From JARYGU01 sp033795365 (GTDB lineage Bacteria > Pseudomonadota > Alphaproteobacteria > Rhizobiales > Rhizobiaceae): a stretch of 64,000 nucleotides of DNA. The stretch covers positions 558,001 to 622,000 of the forward strand of contig JARYGU010000001.1 in NCBI GenBank assembly GCA_033795365.1, read 5' to 3'. The position numbers were made by a program, and so were the translations under genes. The notes beneath the pieces were generated by a model that saw nothing but the letters and a program-made list of their open reading frames with translations, was not told where the DNA came from and searched no databases. Positions 26,297 through 34,943 of this stretch are shown piece after piece (the stretch's first letter is position 1; the number at the start of each line of letters is the position of its first letter).

Positions 26297-26840
26297 GGGA
26301 AACCCGCTTGATTGCCGGGGCCGCGGCCTGAGAGATCGCGATGCCGGCGCGCGTCGATCCGGTGAACGAGATGACATCGACACCCGGATGGGCGACGAGC
26401 GCCGCGCCGGTGACGGCGCCGTTGCCCTGAACGAGGTTGAAGACGCCTTTCGGCAGACCGGCCGCATCGACGATTTTCGCGAAGATCCGGCCGGAAACCG
26501 GGGATATTTCCGATGGCTTCAGAACCATCGTGCAGCCGGCCGCGAGCGCCGCGCCGACCTTCAGCGCAATCTGGTTGAGAGGCCAGTTCCACGGCGTGAT
26601 CAGGGCGGCCACGCCGATGGCTTCTTTCAGAATGTCCTGGCCGGCGACCTCGTCGCTGGCGGGCTCCACGAAGTGAAAGGCGTCGAGCGTCCTGATGAAG
26701 GCCCGCAGATGATTGACGCCGGAACGCACCTGGCTGGCGCGGGCGAAATCGATGGGCGCACCCATTTCGTTCGCGAGAGCGACCGCTAGATCTTCCGTCC
26801 TGGCCTCATAGGCCTCCACGATGCGAGCGAGCGCGTGGTT
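26286..26840 (-). pseudogene. Aldehyde dehydrogenase fragment
   Basis: About 185 codons of the N-terminal half of an NAD-dependent aldehyde dehydrogenase: ALARIVEAYEARTEDLA, PWNWPLNQIALKVGAALAAGCTMVLKPSE, the FTGST cofactor loop and KRVSLELG. The catalytic Glu is present but the Cys region is lost, because the sequence switches to istB after LELG. The N-terminus is also gone: residues upstream of about 26840 do not match the family. It is a non-functional remnant marking a rearrangement at the island border. Confidence 0.8.
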
Positions 26841-26996
26841 CAGGTCGCGCGACAACACATTGGCCGAGAAGATCGTTGCGATCACGGTAATGCCATGCGG
26901 GGTCAACACCGGATGTGAGCAAGACCGCAGTTTCGTTCATTCGGGTAGGAACTGAAGACAGTTCCAGAAAGTTTGCATAAGCCTGAAAGAATCTTC

Positions 26997-27027
26997 TTGA
27001 CCTAAACTATAGTTGAGGTCCTATCAA
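26997..27027 (+). promoter_or_regulatory. SoxR-controlled promoter of the efflux operon
   Basis: TTGACC (-35) and TATCAA (-10) separated by 19 bp, with the 18-bp dyad CCTAAACTATAGTTGAGG between them. The over-long spacer with a central dyad is the hallmark of MerR-family promoters, and this dyad matches SoxR boxes. The same dyad is found before sodB. Confidence 0.88.
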
Positions 27028-27104
27028 GCTATCCGGGCCTGTCGTGCGGGTTCCTCAGTCGCGCCTTCCGTGCGGCCCAGTCAACGTTGAACCCGGATAT
27101 CGAC

Positions 27105-28286
27105 ATGCTCTTTAGATCGCCGATCGCATTTCTGCTTTTGCTCATCCCGATATTGCTGACCTCCTGCGAGGACTCGACAGGCAGTTCGCAAGCATCTTAT
27201 CCCCCGCCAACCGTAAAAACGCTCGTTGTCAAAGCGGAGGATGTTGCGCTCCAGCAGGATTATCCGGGAAGGCTTGCGCCCATCCGCCTGGCAGAGGTGC
27301 GAGCACGTGTCTCCGGTATCGTACTTGCCCGCAAGTTCGTTGAAGGGAGCGACGTGAAGGCTGGCGATATCCTGTTCGAAATCGATCCGGCCAAGTTCAA
27401 GGCGGCGGTCGACTCGGCAAGCGCTCAGGTCGCCCGTACCGAAGCCGCGTTTACGCTTGCGTCTCAACAGGCGGACCGCGCGCAAAACCTGCTGCGTACG
27501 AATGTGGCAAGCAAGGACCAGTTCGATATCGCGCTGGCAAACCGCAAGCAGGCCGAGGCCGAGGTCGCTGTTGCCAAGGCTAATCTCCAGACCGCAGAAC
27601 TCGAACTCAGCTACGCCTCGGTCCGCTCCCCGATCGATGGTCGCATTGGCGCTGCGCTGGTAACGGAAGGAGCCTTCGTGCGACAGGAGGACGGAACCCA
27701 GATGGCGACGGTGCGCGATCTCAGCACCGTCTATGTCGACTTCACCGCGTCCCTGACGGAATTGACCAAAGTCCAGGAGGATATCGCCTCAGGCGCGCTT
27801 CGCAGACCCGACGACGAGGCGACGGTAGAGCTGCTCACCAACGACGGCCGCCCCTACGGTCAGTCGGGCCGCCTGCTGTTCTCCTCGGCGGTCGTTGACG
27901 AGACGACGGGCCAGGTGACCATCCGCGCCGAGTTCCCCAACGATGCCCGCAAGCTTCTTCCCGGCACCTATGTCCGGGTCAGGACCACGGCCGGCATCGC
28001 TCCGAAGGCGCTGCTGGTGCCGCAGCGCGCGGTTCAATGGGATACGCTCGGCCAGGCCAGGGTCGTGGCGGTCAGGGACGGCAAGGCCGTTTCGCAGCCG
28101 ATCGTCACGGCCCGATCCGTCGGCAATCGATGGCTAGTGACGGACGGGCTCGAACCGGGAGATCAGGTGATCGTAGACGGTGTCGAGCGGGCCATGCCCG
28201 GCAGCCCGGTAACGGCAGAGGCCATTGCCGAGACGAGCACCGAACACTCGTGCAGCGAAGCCTGCGAACTTCCGAACAGGAGCTGA
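27105..28286 (+). CDS. RND efflux periplasmic adaptor lipoprotein (AcrA/MexA type)
   Basis: A 393-residue membrane-fusion protein linking the inner-membrane pump to an outer-membrane channel. The start MLFRSPIAFLLLLIPILLTSCEDS is a lipoprotein signal with lipobox LTSC, so I prefer this ATG over a TTG 18 bases upstream. Typical parts follow: a lipoyl/barrel-sandwich half (VRARVSGIVLARKFVEGSDVKAGDILFEID), a coiled-coil hairpin (about 100-160), and the YASVRSPIDGRIG return strand. The permease starts 10 bp after the stop. A SoxR promoter about 80 bp upstream predicts induction by redox-cycling compounds. No outer-membrane factor gene lies here. Confidence 0.92.
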   Translation: MLFRSPIAFLLLLIPILLTSCEDSTGSSQASYPPPTVKTLVVKAEDVALQQDYPGRLAPIRLAEVRARVSGIVLARKFVEGSDVKAGDILFEIDPAKFKAAVDSASAQVARTEAAFTLASQQADRAQNLLRTNVASKDQFDIALANRKQAEAEVAVAKANLQTAELELSYASVRSPIDGRIGAALVTEGAFVRQEDGTQMATVRDLSTVYVDFTASLTELTKVQEDIASGALRRPDDEATVELLTNDGRPYGQSGRLLFSSAVVDETTGQVTIRAEFPNDARKLLPGTYVRVRTTAGIAPKALLVPQRAVQWDTLGQARVVAVRDGKAVSQPIVTARSVGNRWLVTDGLEPGDQVIVDGVERAMPGSPVTAEAIAETSTEHSCSEACELPNRS

Positions 28287-28295
28287 GGGACCGCC

Positions 28296-31200
28296 ATGCC
28301 ACAGTTTTTCATAGCACGGCCGGTTTTTGCCTGGGTTCTCGCCATCGCCATTGCTTTAGCGGGCGTCATCGCCATCCCCTTCCTGCCCATCTCCCAGTAT
28401 CCGAATGTGGCACCGCCGACGATCGCGATTACGACCAGTTATCCCGGCGCCACGCCGCAAAACCTTTACGACAGCGTCACCAAGCTGATCGAACAGGAGA
28501 TGAACGGCGCAATTGGCCTACTGTATTACGACTCGGTCAGCGACGCCCAGGGCAACGTGACGATCAACGTCACCTTCCAGTCCGGCACCGATCCACAGAC
28601 GGCGACGGTCGATGTCCAGAACCGGCTCGGCCGCGTCGAAGCCCGCTTGCCTGCGTCGGTTCGTCAGCAGGGTCTCCGCGTGGAGGAGACCAGCAGCTCC
28701 TTCCTCCTGTTCGTCGGCCTGACCTCGACCGACGGCAGGCTGAACGCCATCGACCTCGGGGAGTTCGCAACCCGCAACGTGCTTGATGAGCTGCGGCGCC
28801 TGCCGGGCGTCGGCAAGGCGCAATTGTTCGCGACCGAGCGTGCCATGCGGGTCTGGATAGACACGAAGAAACTGGTCGGGTTCAACCTGACGGCAAAGGA
28901 TGTCACCGACGCCATCGCGGCGCAGAACGCACAGGTTTCATCCGGCAGCATCGGCGCGCAGCCGAGCGTCGCCGGACAGGAGATCACCGCGACGGTTTCG
29001 GCGACGGGGCAGCTTTCCTCGGCGGAGGAGTTTGCCGAAATTGTCCTGCGCGCCAATCCTGACGGCTCCGTCGTCCGGCTTGCCGATGTCGCCCGCGTCG
29101 AATTTGGTGGCCAAAGCTATTCAACCTCGTCCAGCGTCAACGGCCAGGAAGCCGCGATGATGGGCGTCCAGCTCAACGCTTCGGGCAATGCGCTGGAGAC
29201 GGCCGAAGCTGTCAAGTCGCGCCTGGTGGAGCTGGCGCGGAACTTTCCACCGGGCATCAGCTATGACATCCCTTATGATACCACACCCTTCGTCTCAATC
29301 TCCATCGAGAAGGTGATCCATACGCTTGCCGAAGCGGTGGCGCTCGTTTTCCTCATCATGTTCCTGTTCCTCCAGAACTTCAGGTACACGTTGATCCCGA
29401 CGCTCGTCGTGCCGGTCGCCCTTCTCGGCACGTGCGCCGCGCTACAGGTGTTCGGTTTCTCGATCAACGTGCTGACCATGTTCGCCATGGTGCTGGCGAT
29501 CGGCATTCTCGTCGACGACGCCATCGTGGTGGTGGAGAACGTCGAGCGGATCATGCACGAGGAAGGTCTGCCTCCAAAGGAAGCGACGATCAAGGCGATG
29601 AAGCAGATTACTGGCGCGGTGATCGGCATTACCGTCGTCCTGATCGCAGTCTTCGTACCGATGGCGTTCTTCCCGGGAGCGATCGGTATTATCTACAAGC
29701 AGTTTTCGCTGACGATCGTCATGTCGATGGTGTTTTCGGCGCTGATGGCGCTCACCTTGACACCGGCGCTCTGCGCCACGATCCTGAAACCGCTTCCTCC
29801 AGGACATGCGCATCACAAGAACTGGTTCTTCCGTGGCTTCGACCGTCTGATCGGGAAGACGACGTCCGGCTACGGCCGGGTGATCGGCGGCGCGGTAAAA
29901 CGCAACGGCCGCATGCTGGTCGTCTACGGCGCGGTGGTCGCGGCGCTCGCCTATACCTATACGCGGCTGCCGACGGGCTTCCTTCCCCTGGAAGATCAGG
30001 GCTATGCCATCGCGGCGACGCAGTTGCCCGCCGGGGCAACCGCCGAACGGACAGCGAATGTCATGAAGACGGTGGACGAGTTCTTCGTCAATCGTTCCGG
30101 CGTCGACAAGATCGTCTCGCTTCGCGGCTTCGGCTTCAACGGCAACGGTCAGAACGCCGGCCTGTCCTTTGCCATGTACAAGGATTGGTCTGAGCGGGGT
30201 CCGGCGGACTCGTCGGAAGCGATCGTCGGTTCGGCGCTTGGCGCACTGGCCGGCCTTCCCGAAGGATCCGTGTTCACGCTGACGCCGCCGCCGATCGCTG
30301 CACTTGGCAACGCCAGCGGTTTCAGCTTCCGCCTTCAGGACCGCGCCAACATGGGCAACGCGGCGCTGGTGGAGGCCGCGAACACGCTTCTGGCCAAGGC
30401 GTGGCAGAGCCCCGTCATCCAGTATCCCTATATCGAGGGCCTGCCGCCGGCCGCGCAGATCATGCTCGACATCGACCGCCGGAAGGCCAACGCCTACGGC
30501 ATCACGTTCGACGAGATCAACGCCGTCCTTTCCACGTCCATCGGATCTAACTACGTCGCCGATTTCCCGAACGCGGGCAGGATGCAACGCGTGATCGTGC
30601 AGGCGGAGGCGGCCGAGCGCATGGACGTCGGGAGCTTGCTGGAGCTGAACGCCCGCAACGACAGGGGAGAGATGGTTCCGCTGTCGGCGTTTACCACCGC
30701 GCGCTGGGCCTTGGGTCCGACACAGGTGGTCGGTTATAATGGGCTGCAGGCGGTCAAGATCAGCGGCAGCGCCGCGCCTGGGCACACGAGCGGACAGGCA
30801 ATGGCGGAAATGGAACGGCTGGCCGGCGAGCTGCCGAGTGGTTTCGGCTTCGAATGGACGGGGCAGTCCTATCAGGAGAAGGCATCCGGAAACGCGGCCC
30901 CGTTCCTGCTCGGTTTGTCGCTGATTTTCGTCTTCCTGTGCCTGGCCGCCCTCTATGAAAGCTGGTCGATCCCGATCGCCGTGATGCTCGTCGTTCCGCT
31001 CGGGGCTATCGGCGCCGTGATCGCTGTGACGCTGAGGGGAATTCCGAACGATATCTACTTCACCGTCGGTCTCATCACCATCATCGGCCTGTCGGCCAAG
31101 AACGCGATCCTGATCATCGAGTTCGCACGCGAACTGCTAGCCGAAGGTCGTCCGCTCCTGGAGGCTACCGTGGAGGCCGCCAAGCTTCGCTTCCGCCCGA

Positions 31201-31445
31201 TCCTGATGACCTCCTTCGCCTTCATCCTTGGCGTCGTGCCGCTGGCCTTCGCCACGGGCGCCAGTTCCGCCAGCCAGCGCGCGATCGGAACGGGTGTGCT
31301 GGGCGGCATGATCTCGGCAACCGTCCTCGCCGTTCTTCTGGTGCCGACCTTCTTCGTGGTCGTCTCGAAGCTCTTCCGCAAGACAATCGCGGAGCGCGTC
31401 AGTGAGGGGGTGCCAAATGTGCCGGCAAACCACAGCGCCGCCTGA
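28296..31445 (+). CDS. RND multidrug efflux permease (AcrB/MexB, HAE1 family)
   Basis: A 1,049-residue proton-driven inner-membrane pump. The first helix is FFIARPVFAWVLAIAIALAG, followed by a large periplasmic loop, helices 2-7, a second loop and helices 8-12. The proton-relay acids are the paired Asp in GILVDDAIVVVENVERIM, and the partner Lys is in LSAKNAILIIEFA. Length is normal for the family. It forms an operon with the adaptor, under SoxR control, so expected substrates are redox-active drugs, dyes or plant phenolics. The protein appears complete. Confidence 0.95.
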   Translation: MPQFFIARPVFAWVLAIAIALAGVIAIPFLPISQYPNVAPPTIAITTSYPGATPQNLYDSVTKLIEQEMNGAIGLLYYDSVSDAQGNVTINVTFQSGTDPQTATVDVQNRLGRVEARLPASVRQQGLRVEETSSSFLLFVGLTSTDGRLNAIDLGEFATRNVLDELRRLPGVGKAQLFATERAMRVWIDTKKLVGFNLTAKDVTDAIAAQNAQVSSGSIGAQPSVAGQEITATVSATGQLSSAEEFAEIVLRANPDGSVVRLADVARVEFGGQSYSTSSSVNGQEAAMMGVQLNASGNALETAEAVKSRLVELARNFPPGISYDIPYDTTPFVSISIEKVIHTLAEAVALVFLIMFLFLQNFRYTLIPTLVVPVALLGTCAALQVFGFSINVLTMFAMVLAIGILVDDAIVVVENVERIMHEEGLPPKEATIKAMKQITGAVIGITVVLIAVFVPMAFFPGAIGIIYKQFSLTIVMSMVFSALMALTLTPALCATILKPLPPGHAHHKNWFFRGFDRLIGKTTSGYGRVIGGAVKRNGRMLVVYGAVVAALAYTYTRLPTGFLPLEDQGYAIAATQLPAGATAERTANVMKTVDEFFVNRSGVDKIVSLRGFGFNGNGQNAGLSFAMYKDWSERGPADSSEAIVGSALGALAGLPEGSVFTLTPPPIAALGNASGFSFRLQDRANMGNAALVEAANTLLAKAWQSPVIQYPYIEGLPPAAQIMLDIDRRKANAYGITFDEINAVLSTSIGSNYVADFPNAGRMQRVIVQAEAAERMDVGSLLELNARNDRGEMVPLSAFTTARWALGPTQVVGYNGLQAVKISGSAAPGHTSGQAMAEMERLAGELPSGFGFEWTGQSYQEKASGNAAPFLLGLSLIFVFLCLAALYESWSIPIAVMLVVPLGAIGAVIAVTLRGIPNDIYFTVGLITIIGLSAKNAILIIEFARELLAEGRPLLEATVEAAKLRFRPILMTSFAFILGVVPLAFATGASSASQRAIGTGVLGGMISATVLAVLLVPTFFVVVSKLFRKTIAERVSEGVPNVPANHSAA

Positions 31446-31648
31446 TTACATTTGATCGCCATGGGAAGGGCCGCATCAATCGTGGTCCTCCCCGGTCCAT
31501 CTTTTGGATTGCCGGAGGGGATATTCCCGAGGGACAGGCCGTTGCGGCCGAGCAGCCCGCTCTTCATGCCAGACACGTCACGAACCTCACCGGCATCGAT
31601 ACTTCCATTGGCGGCAGCACAGGATTCTCGGGAAAGAAAGGAATACGA

Positions 31649-32299
31649 ATGCTGAATCGTCGCCATCGCAACGACACACGTCCGAGGACAACCCACTCGG
31701 TTCTCCCAAGATTCCCGTTTGTCAATTTTTTCCGGGATGCGATTTCGAGGAGACGCCACGAGACGAGCAAACGGTTCAAGGGCCCTTATGACGCAGGGCG
31801 TCTCATCGTATTGGGCATTCTCCTGATCGATCTGGCCGTGATCGCCGGCGCCAATGCGGTTTTGGATCATCTCGTGATCGGATACCGGCCGGGTATGGCT
31901 TCGCTCTTTGCCGGGCTTCTGTTTTCGATCATTGTCATCCGGCTTGGCCGTCCGAAGTTGTACCTTGACTGGATCGTCGTTGGCGCTCTCCACATATGCC
32001 TCGGCCTGATGCTGACCCGCGATCCCAATCTGGTTTCGACCTGGTACCCGATCCTGTTCTATCTGTTCCTCATGGCCTGCGCCTTGATGACAACCTGGAT
32101 CGGTTTGACGATGGATGCCGCGGAAGAACGGCCACCCCTTGTCGCAGGCGGCGTTTCCAGTCTCGTCGTGGTGATCGGCGCCATAGTCGACGCGTCCGTC
32201 ACGCGCAAGATAGCGCCTGATATGGTTCTCGCCACAAGTTTGCTGCTGCTTGGCCTGTCTGCCGGCACACTTGGAATGGCTCTGCGGAAACGAACATGA
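31649..32299 (+). CDS. Six-helix membrane protein of unknown function
   Basis: A 216-residue protein with a basic 45-residue N-terminus and six predicted membrane helices, starting LIVLGILLIDLAVIAGANAVL and ending LLLLGLSAGTLGMAL. The layout resembles HdeD-like membrane proteins, but the match is not strong enough to name it. A GAAAGG site precedes the ATG. It lies about 200 bp after the pump gene in the same orientation and may belong to the same SoxR transcript; the gap (31446-31648) holds no terminator I can see. It converges with soxR. Confidence 0.65.
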   Translation: MLNRRHRNDTRPRTTHSVLPRFPFVNFFRDAISRRRHETSKRFKGPYDAGRLIVLGILLIDLAVIAGANAVLDHLVIGYRPGMASLFAGLLFSIIVIRLGRPKLYLDWIVVGALHICLGLMLTRDPNLVSTWYPILFYLFLMACALMTTWIGLTMDAAEERPPLVAGGVSSLVVVIGAIVDASVTRKIAPDMVLATSLLLLGLSAGTLGMALRKRT

Positions 32300-32329
32300 C
32301 TCCTTCGGGTTTTGTGTCGAAGGGCATCA

Positions 32330-32782
32330 TCAGTCGCCATGCTGAAGGAGAACCGCGCCGGTCGAGAGCCTTCCCAACTCGTCGCGCGGATTGCGCAGGG
32401 GACATTCCTTGAGCGACAGGCATCCGCAGCCGATGCAGCCGGCCATCTCGTCACGGAGCTGCGTCAGGGCGGTGATCCGTTCCTCCAGCCTGTCCTTCCA
32501 TTGCGAGGAAAGCTTTTGCCAGTCCGCGGCATTCGGCGTGCGTTCTGCCGGAAGCGCGGACAACGCCTCGCGGATTTCGGCGAGCGAGATTCCGGCTCGC
32601 TGGGCGATCCGGATGATGGCGACACGACGCAGAAGGTTTCTCGGATAGCGTCTCTGGTTGCCGCGCGTGCGGCGCGGCGAGATCAACCCCTTGGCCTCGT
32701 AGAAATGCAGTGTCGAAACAGCCACGCCGGCCCGGTTCGCCAGTTCCCCGACAGAAAGTTCGTTTTCCAATCGATCCGGCAT
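32330..32782 (-). CDS. soxR: Redox-sensing MerR-family activator SoxR
   Basis: A 150-residue regulator. The MerR helix-turn-helix (LSVGELANRAGVAVSTLHFYEAKGLI) is followed by the dimerisation helix and the cluster motif CIGCGCLSLKECPL, whose four cysteines hold the [2Fe-2S] switch. Oxidation turns it into an activator that untwists 19-bp-spacer promoters. The ATG has an AGGGG site; a GTG two codons upstream is possible. It is divergent from sodB, with a SoxR promoter in the shared gap, and the other SoxR promoter lies before the efflux operon. Confidence 0.95.
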   Translation of the reverse strand: MPDRLENELSVGELANRAGVAVSTLHFYEAKGLISPRRTRGNQRRYPRNLLRRVAIIRIAQRAGISLAEIREALSALPAERTPNAADWQKLSSQWKDRLEERITALTQLRDEMAGCIGCGCLSLKECPLRNPRDELGRLSTGAVLLQHGD

Positions 32783-32791
32783 AAACACCCC

Positions 32792-32822
32792 TTGACCTAA
32801 ACTATAGTTGAGGTTTTATAAC
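32792..32822 (+). promoter_or_regulatory. SoxR-controlled promoter of the sodB operon
   Basis: TTGACC and TATAAC with a 19-bp spacer containing CCTAAACTATAGTTGAGG, the same 18-bp dyad as at the efflux promoter. The -35 box lies 10 bp from the divergent soxR start, so SoxR bound here may also affect its own gene. Confidence 0.9.
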
Positions 32823-32887
32823 TCCTGTCACCTTGTTTCTGCAAGGCCCGTTTTGCCCTCCAGCAGACAGATGACAAAGGATATCCC

Positions 32888-33487
32888 ATGCCCTTCCAGC
32901 TTCCTGATCTTCCCTACGCTCACGACGCTCTTGCTCCCTTCGGCATGTCCGAGGAGACGCTGAAGTTCCATCACGACCTGCACCACAAGGCCTATGTCGA
33001 CAATCTCAACAAGGCAATTGCCGGGACCGGCTGGGAAAGCAAAAGCCTGGAAGACATTGTCGCCGGCACTTACGAAAAGGGAGCCGTCGCGCAGTCCGGC
33101 ATCTTCAACAATGCGTCCCAGCACTGGAACCACAACCTGTTCTGGGAAATCATGGGGCCAGGAGAAAACAAGCTTCCCGGCTCATTGGAAAAAGCCCTGG
33201 TGGAAGCCTTCGGTTCGGTCGCCAAGTTCAAGCAGGATTTCGCCGCCGCCGGAGCAGCTCAATTCGGATCCGGCTGGGCATGGCTTGTCGTCGATACGGA
33301 CGGTTTGCTGCGGATCACGAAAACAGAGAATGGCGTCAATCCGCTCTGCTTCGGGCAGAAGGCGCTGCTCGGCTGCGATGTCTGGGAGCACTCCTACTAC
33401 ATCGACTTCCGCAACAAGCGGCCAGCCTATCTGGAAAACTTCCTCGACAAGCTGGTGAACTGGGAAGCTGTCGCCGCACGGCTCTAG
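32888..33487 (+). CDS. sodB: Superoxide dismutase, Fe/Mn family
   Basis: A 199-residue cytosolic enzyme that converts superoxide to peroxide and oxygen. Metal ligands are the His in LKFHHDLHHKAYV, the His in SQHWNHNLFW, and the Asp and His in DVWEHSYYIDF. The Gln in NNASQHWNH is typical of iron enzymes, so Fe is the likely metal. It is the first gene after a SoxR promoter, with ferredoxin, flavin reductase and DoxX genes downstream. A hairpin between sodB and the ferredoxin may reduce read-through. Confidence 0.95.
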   Translation: MPFQLPDLPYAHDALAPFGMSEETLKFHHDLHHKAYVDNLNKAIAGTGWESKSLEDIVAGTYEKGAVAQSGIFNNASQHWNHNLFWEIMGPGENKLPGSLEKALVEAFGSVAKFKQDFAAAGAAQFGSGWAWLVVDTDGLLRITKTENGVNPLCFGQKALLGCDVWEHSYYIDFRNKRPAYLENFLDKLVNWEAVAARL

Positions 33488-33550
33488 TCGGCGAATTCCG
33501 TTCCGCCAGTCGCACCCTTGCTTCTGCGTCCCCTGCGGCGCGATTGGCGT

Positions 33551-33581
33551 GGGCAGCCGGGACGACCCCACCCGGCTGCCC
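33551..33581 (+). terminator. Hairpin between sodB and fdxA
   Basis: Eleven-base perfect arms GGGCAGCCGGG and CCCGGCTGCCC with a 9-base loop, followed by CTTCGTTC. Without a T-run it is more likely an mRNA-stabilising or attenuating structure than a full terminator. Confidence 0.5.
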
Positions 33582-33601
33582 CTTCGTTCATGGAGATCCT
33601 G

Positions 33602-33946
33602 ATGACCTATGTGGTCACCGAAAATTGCATCGCCTGCAAGTACATGGACTGCGTGGTGGTCTGTCCTGTCGAATGCTTCTACGAGGGTGAGAACATGCTC
33701 GTCATTCATCCGGACGAGTGTATCGACTGCGGTATCTGCGAGCCAGAATGTCCGGCTGCAGCGATCAGGTCAGACACTGAGGCCGGCCTCCATGCGTGGC
33801 TCGATCTCAATCGCCACTATGCGCAGATCTGGCCGAGAATCCATGAGAAAAAGCCACCTCCCGCAGACGCGGACATCATGAACGGGGCGGCGGCCAAGTT
33901 ATCGATCTTTTCCAGGAACCCGGGAGCGGGCAGCCAGCCCGAGTAG
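33602..33946 (+). CDS. fdxA: FdxA-type seven-iron ferredoxin
   Basis: A 114-residue electron carrier. The N-terminus has CIACKYMDCVVVCPVECF for the [3Fe-4S] cluster side and CIDCGICEPECP for the [4Fe-4S] side, matching alphaproteobacterial FdxA in sequence and length. A GGAG site 6 bases before this ATG favours it over an ATG four codons upstream. Lying in the SoxR-controlled operon, it may supply electrons to reduce oxidised clusters, possibly SoxR itself. Confidence 0.92.
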   Translation: MTYVVTENCIACKYMDCVVVCPVECFYEGENMLVIHPDECIDCGICEPECPAAAIRSDTEAGLHAWLDLNRHYAQIWPRIHEKKPPPADADIMNGAAAKLSIFSRNPGAGSQPE

Positions 33947-33948
33947 CC

Positions 33949-34503
33949 ATGCTGAAAACAGTCACCGCGATGAGTGGTCCCATCCATCATGCTCATCTGC
34001 CGCTGAACGCCCCTGTGACGCCGGCCATCAGTCCGCAGGAGTTCAAGGATGCGATGGCGAAGCTTGCCTTTTCGATCTCGATCGTTACCGCGCGCCATGC
34101 TAACGAGCAACTCGGGCGCACGGTTACGTCATTCATGCCGCTGAGCGCCGAGCCGCCTCATATCATGGTATCGATCGATCTGAGGAGCCGGCTCATCGAT
34201 CTCATCGGGCTAAGTGGACGGTTCTCGATTTCGTTTCTTGCCGCCGGTCAGGAAAGGCTGGGAGACGTCTTCGCCGGCAAAGGGCCGAGCGAGGATCGTT
34301 TTTCGATTGCTGACTGGGACTACTGGCCCTCAGGCACTCCGAAGCTCGCCAATTCCCTGCTGTGCATGGATTGCGAACTCGTGGGCTCGCTCGATGCCGG
34401 CGATCACATGCTGTTCGTCGGCATGGTGACGGAGACGGAAATCGGCGGCGATCGCAGTCCGCTCCTTTGGAACGAGCGGGCATATCTCGCGCCCGCCCGG
34501 TAA
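33949..34503 (+). CDS. Flavin reductase-like domain protein
   Basis: A 184-residue FMN-binding split-barrel protein of the flavin reductase family. Typical segments are FKDAMAKLAFSISIVTA, GRTVTSFMPLSAEPPHIMVSID and RFSISFLAAGQERLGDVFAG. Members reduce FMN or FAD with NAD(P)H and pass it to a monooxygenase, or act alone as quinone or flavin reductases. The start is 2 bases after the fdxA stop, so the two are co-translated. In this operon it may recycle flavins or quinones under redox stress. Confidence 0.85.
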   Translation: MLKTVTAMSGPIHHAHLPLNAPVTPAISPQEFKDAMAKLAFSISIVTARHANEQLGRTVTSFMPLSAEPPHIMVSIDLRSRLIDLIGLSGRFSISFLAAGQERLGDVFAGKGPSEDRFSIADWDYWPSGTPKLANSLLCMDCELVGSLDAGDHMLFVGMVTETEIGGDRSPLLWNERAYLAPAR

Positions 34504-34580
34504 TCGTCCGCGGGATGATCCGCGCAATGGCTCAGCCTGCGGATATTGATCGATCATGAATTTGCTGAAGAGAGACATGA

Positions 34581-34925
34581 ATGCGGAAATATGCTTTCGG
34601 AACGATAATGAACTGGATTTTGGCTGCTTTCTTTGCAGTCGGCGCCTTTGCCAATATCACCGCGTCCGGGCAGGCTCGGGAAGAATATCAAAGATGGGGT
34701 TATCCCGAATGGTTCCATTATGTGACCGGAACGCTGGAACTGGCGGTAGCGGTGTTTCTTGTCTTTCCTGCAACCCGCCTTGCCGGGTACGCTCTCGGTG
34801 TCGTGGTGATGGGGGCTGCTACTACAACTCTTTTGTTTCACGCGGAGTATTTCCATGCCCTGGCGCCGTTGATCGTGTTGACTTTCATTAGCGTCAACGC
34901 CTGGCTGAACCTGCGTCGTCGCTGA
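34581..34925 (+). CDS. DoxX-like membrane protein
   Basis: A 114-residue protein with four membrane helices: LAAFFAVGAFANITASGQ, YVTGTLELAVAVFLVF, LAGYALGVVVMGAATTTLLF and LAPLIVLTFISVNAWLNL. The order and the short loops match the DoxX/SURF4-related family, which often accompanies redox-stress genes; DoxX proteins can partner with SOD at the membrane. It is the last gene of the SoxR operon and converges with ubiG 18 bp away. Confidence 0.8.
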   Translation: MRKYAFGTIMNWILAAFFAVGAFANITASGQAREEYQRWGYPEWFHYVTGTLELAVAVFLVFPATRLAGYALGVVVMGAATTTLLFHAEYFHALAPLIVLTFISVNAWLNLRRR

Positions 34926-34943
34926 CACGCCGAGACGCCGGTT

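Noticed and set aside
29442..30785. Long minus-strand open frame inside the RND permease gene
   Set aside because: Arg/His-rich shadow of a well-conserved pump gene; no start signal or motif.
31452..31655. 67-codon frame between the pump and the six-helix membrane protein
   Set aside because: No ribosome binding site, proline/serine-rich without motifs, overlaps the leader of the next gene.
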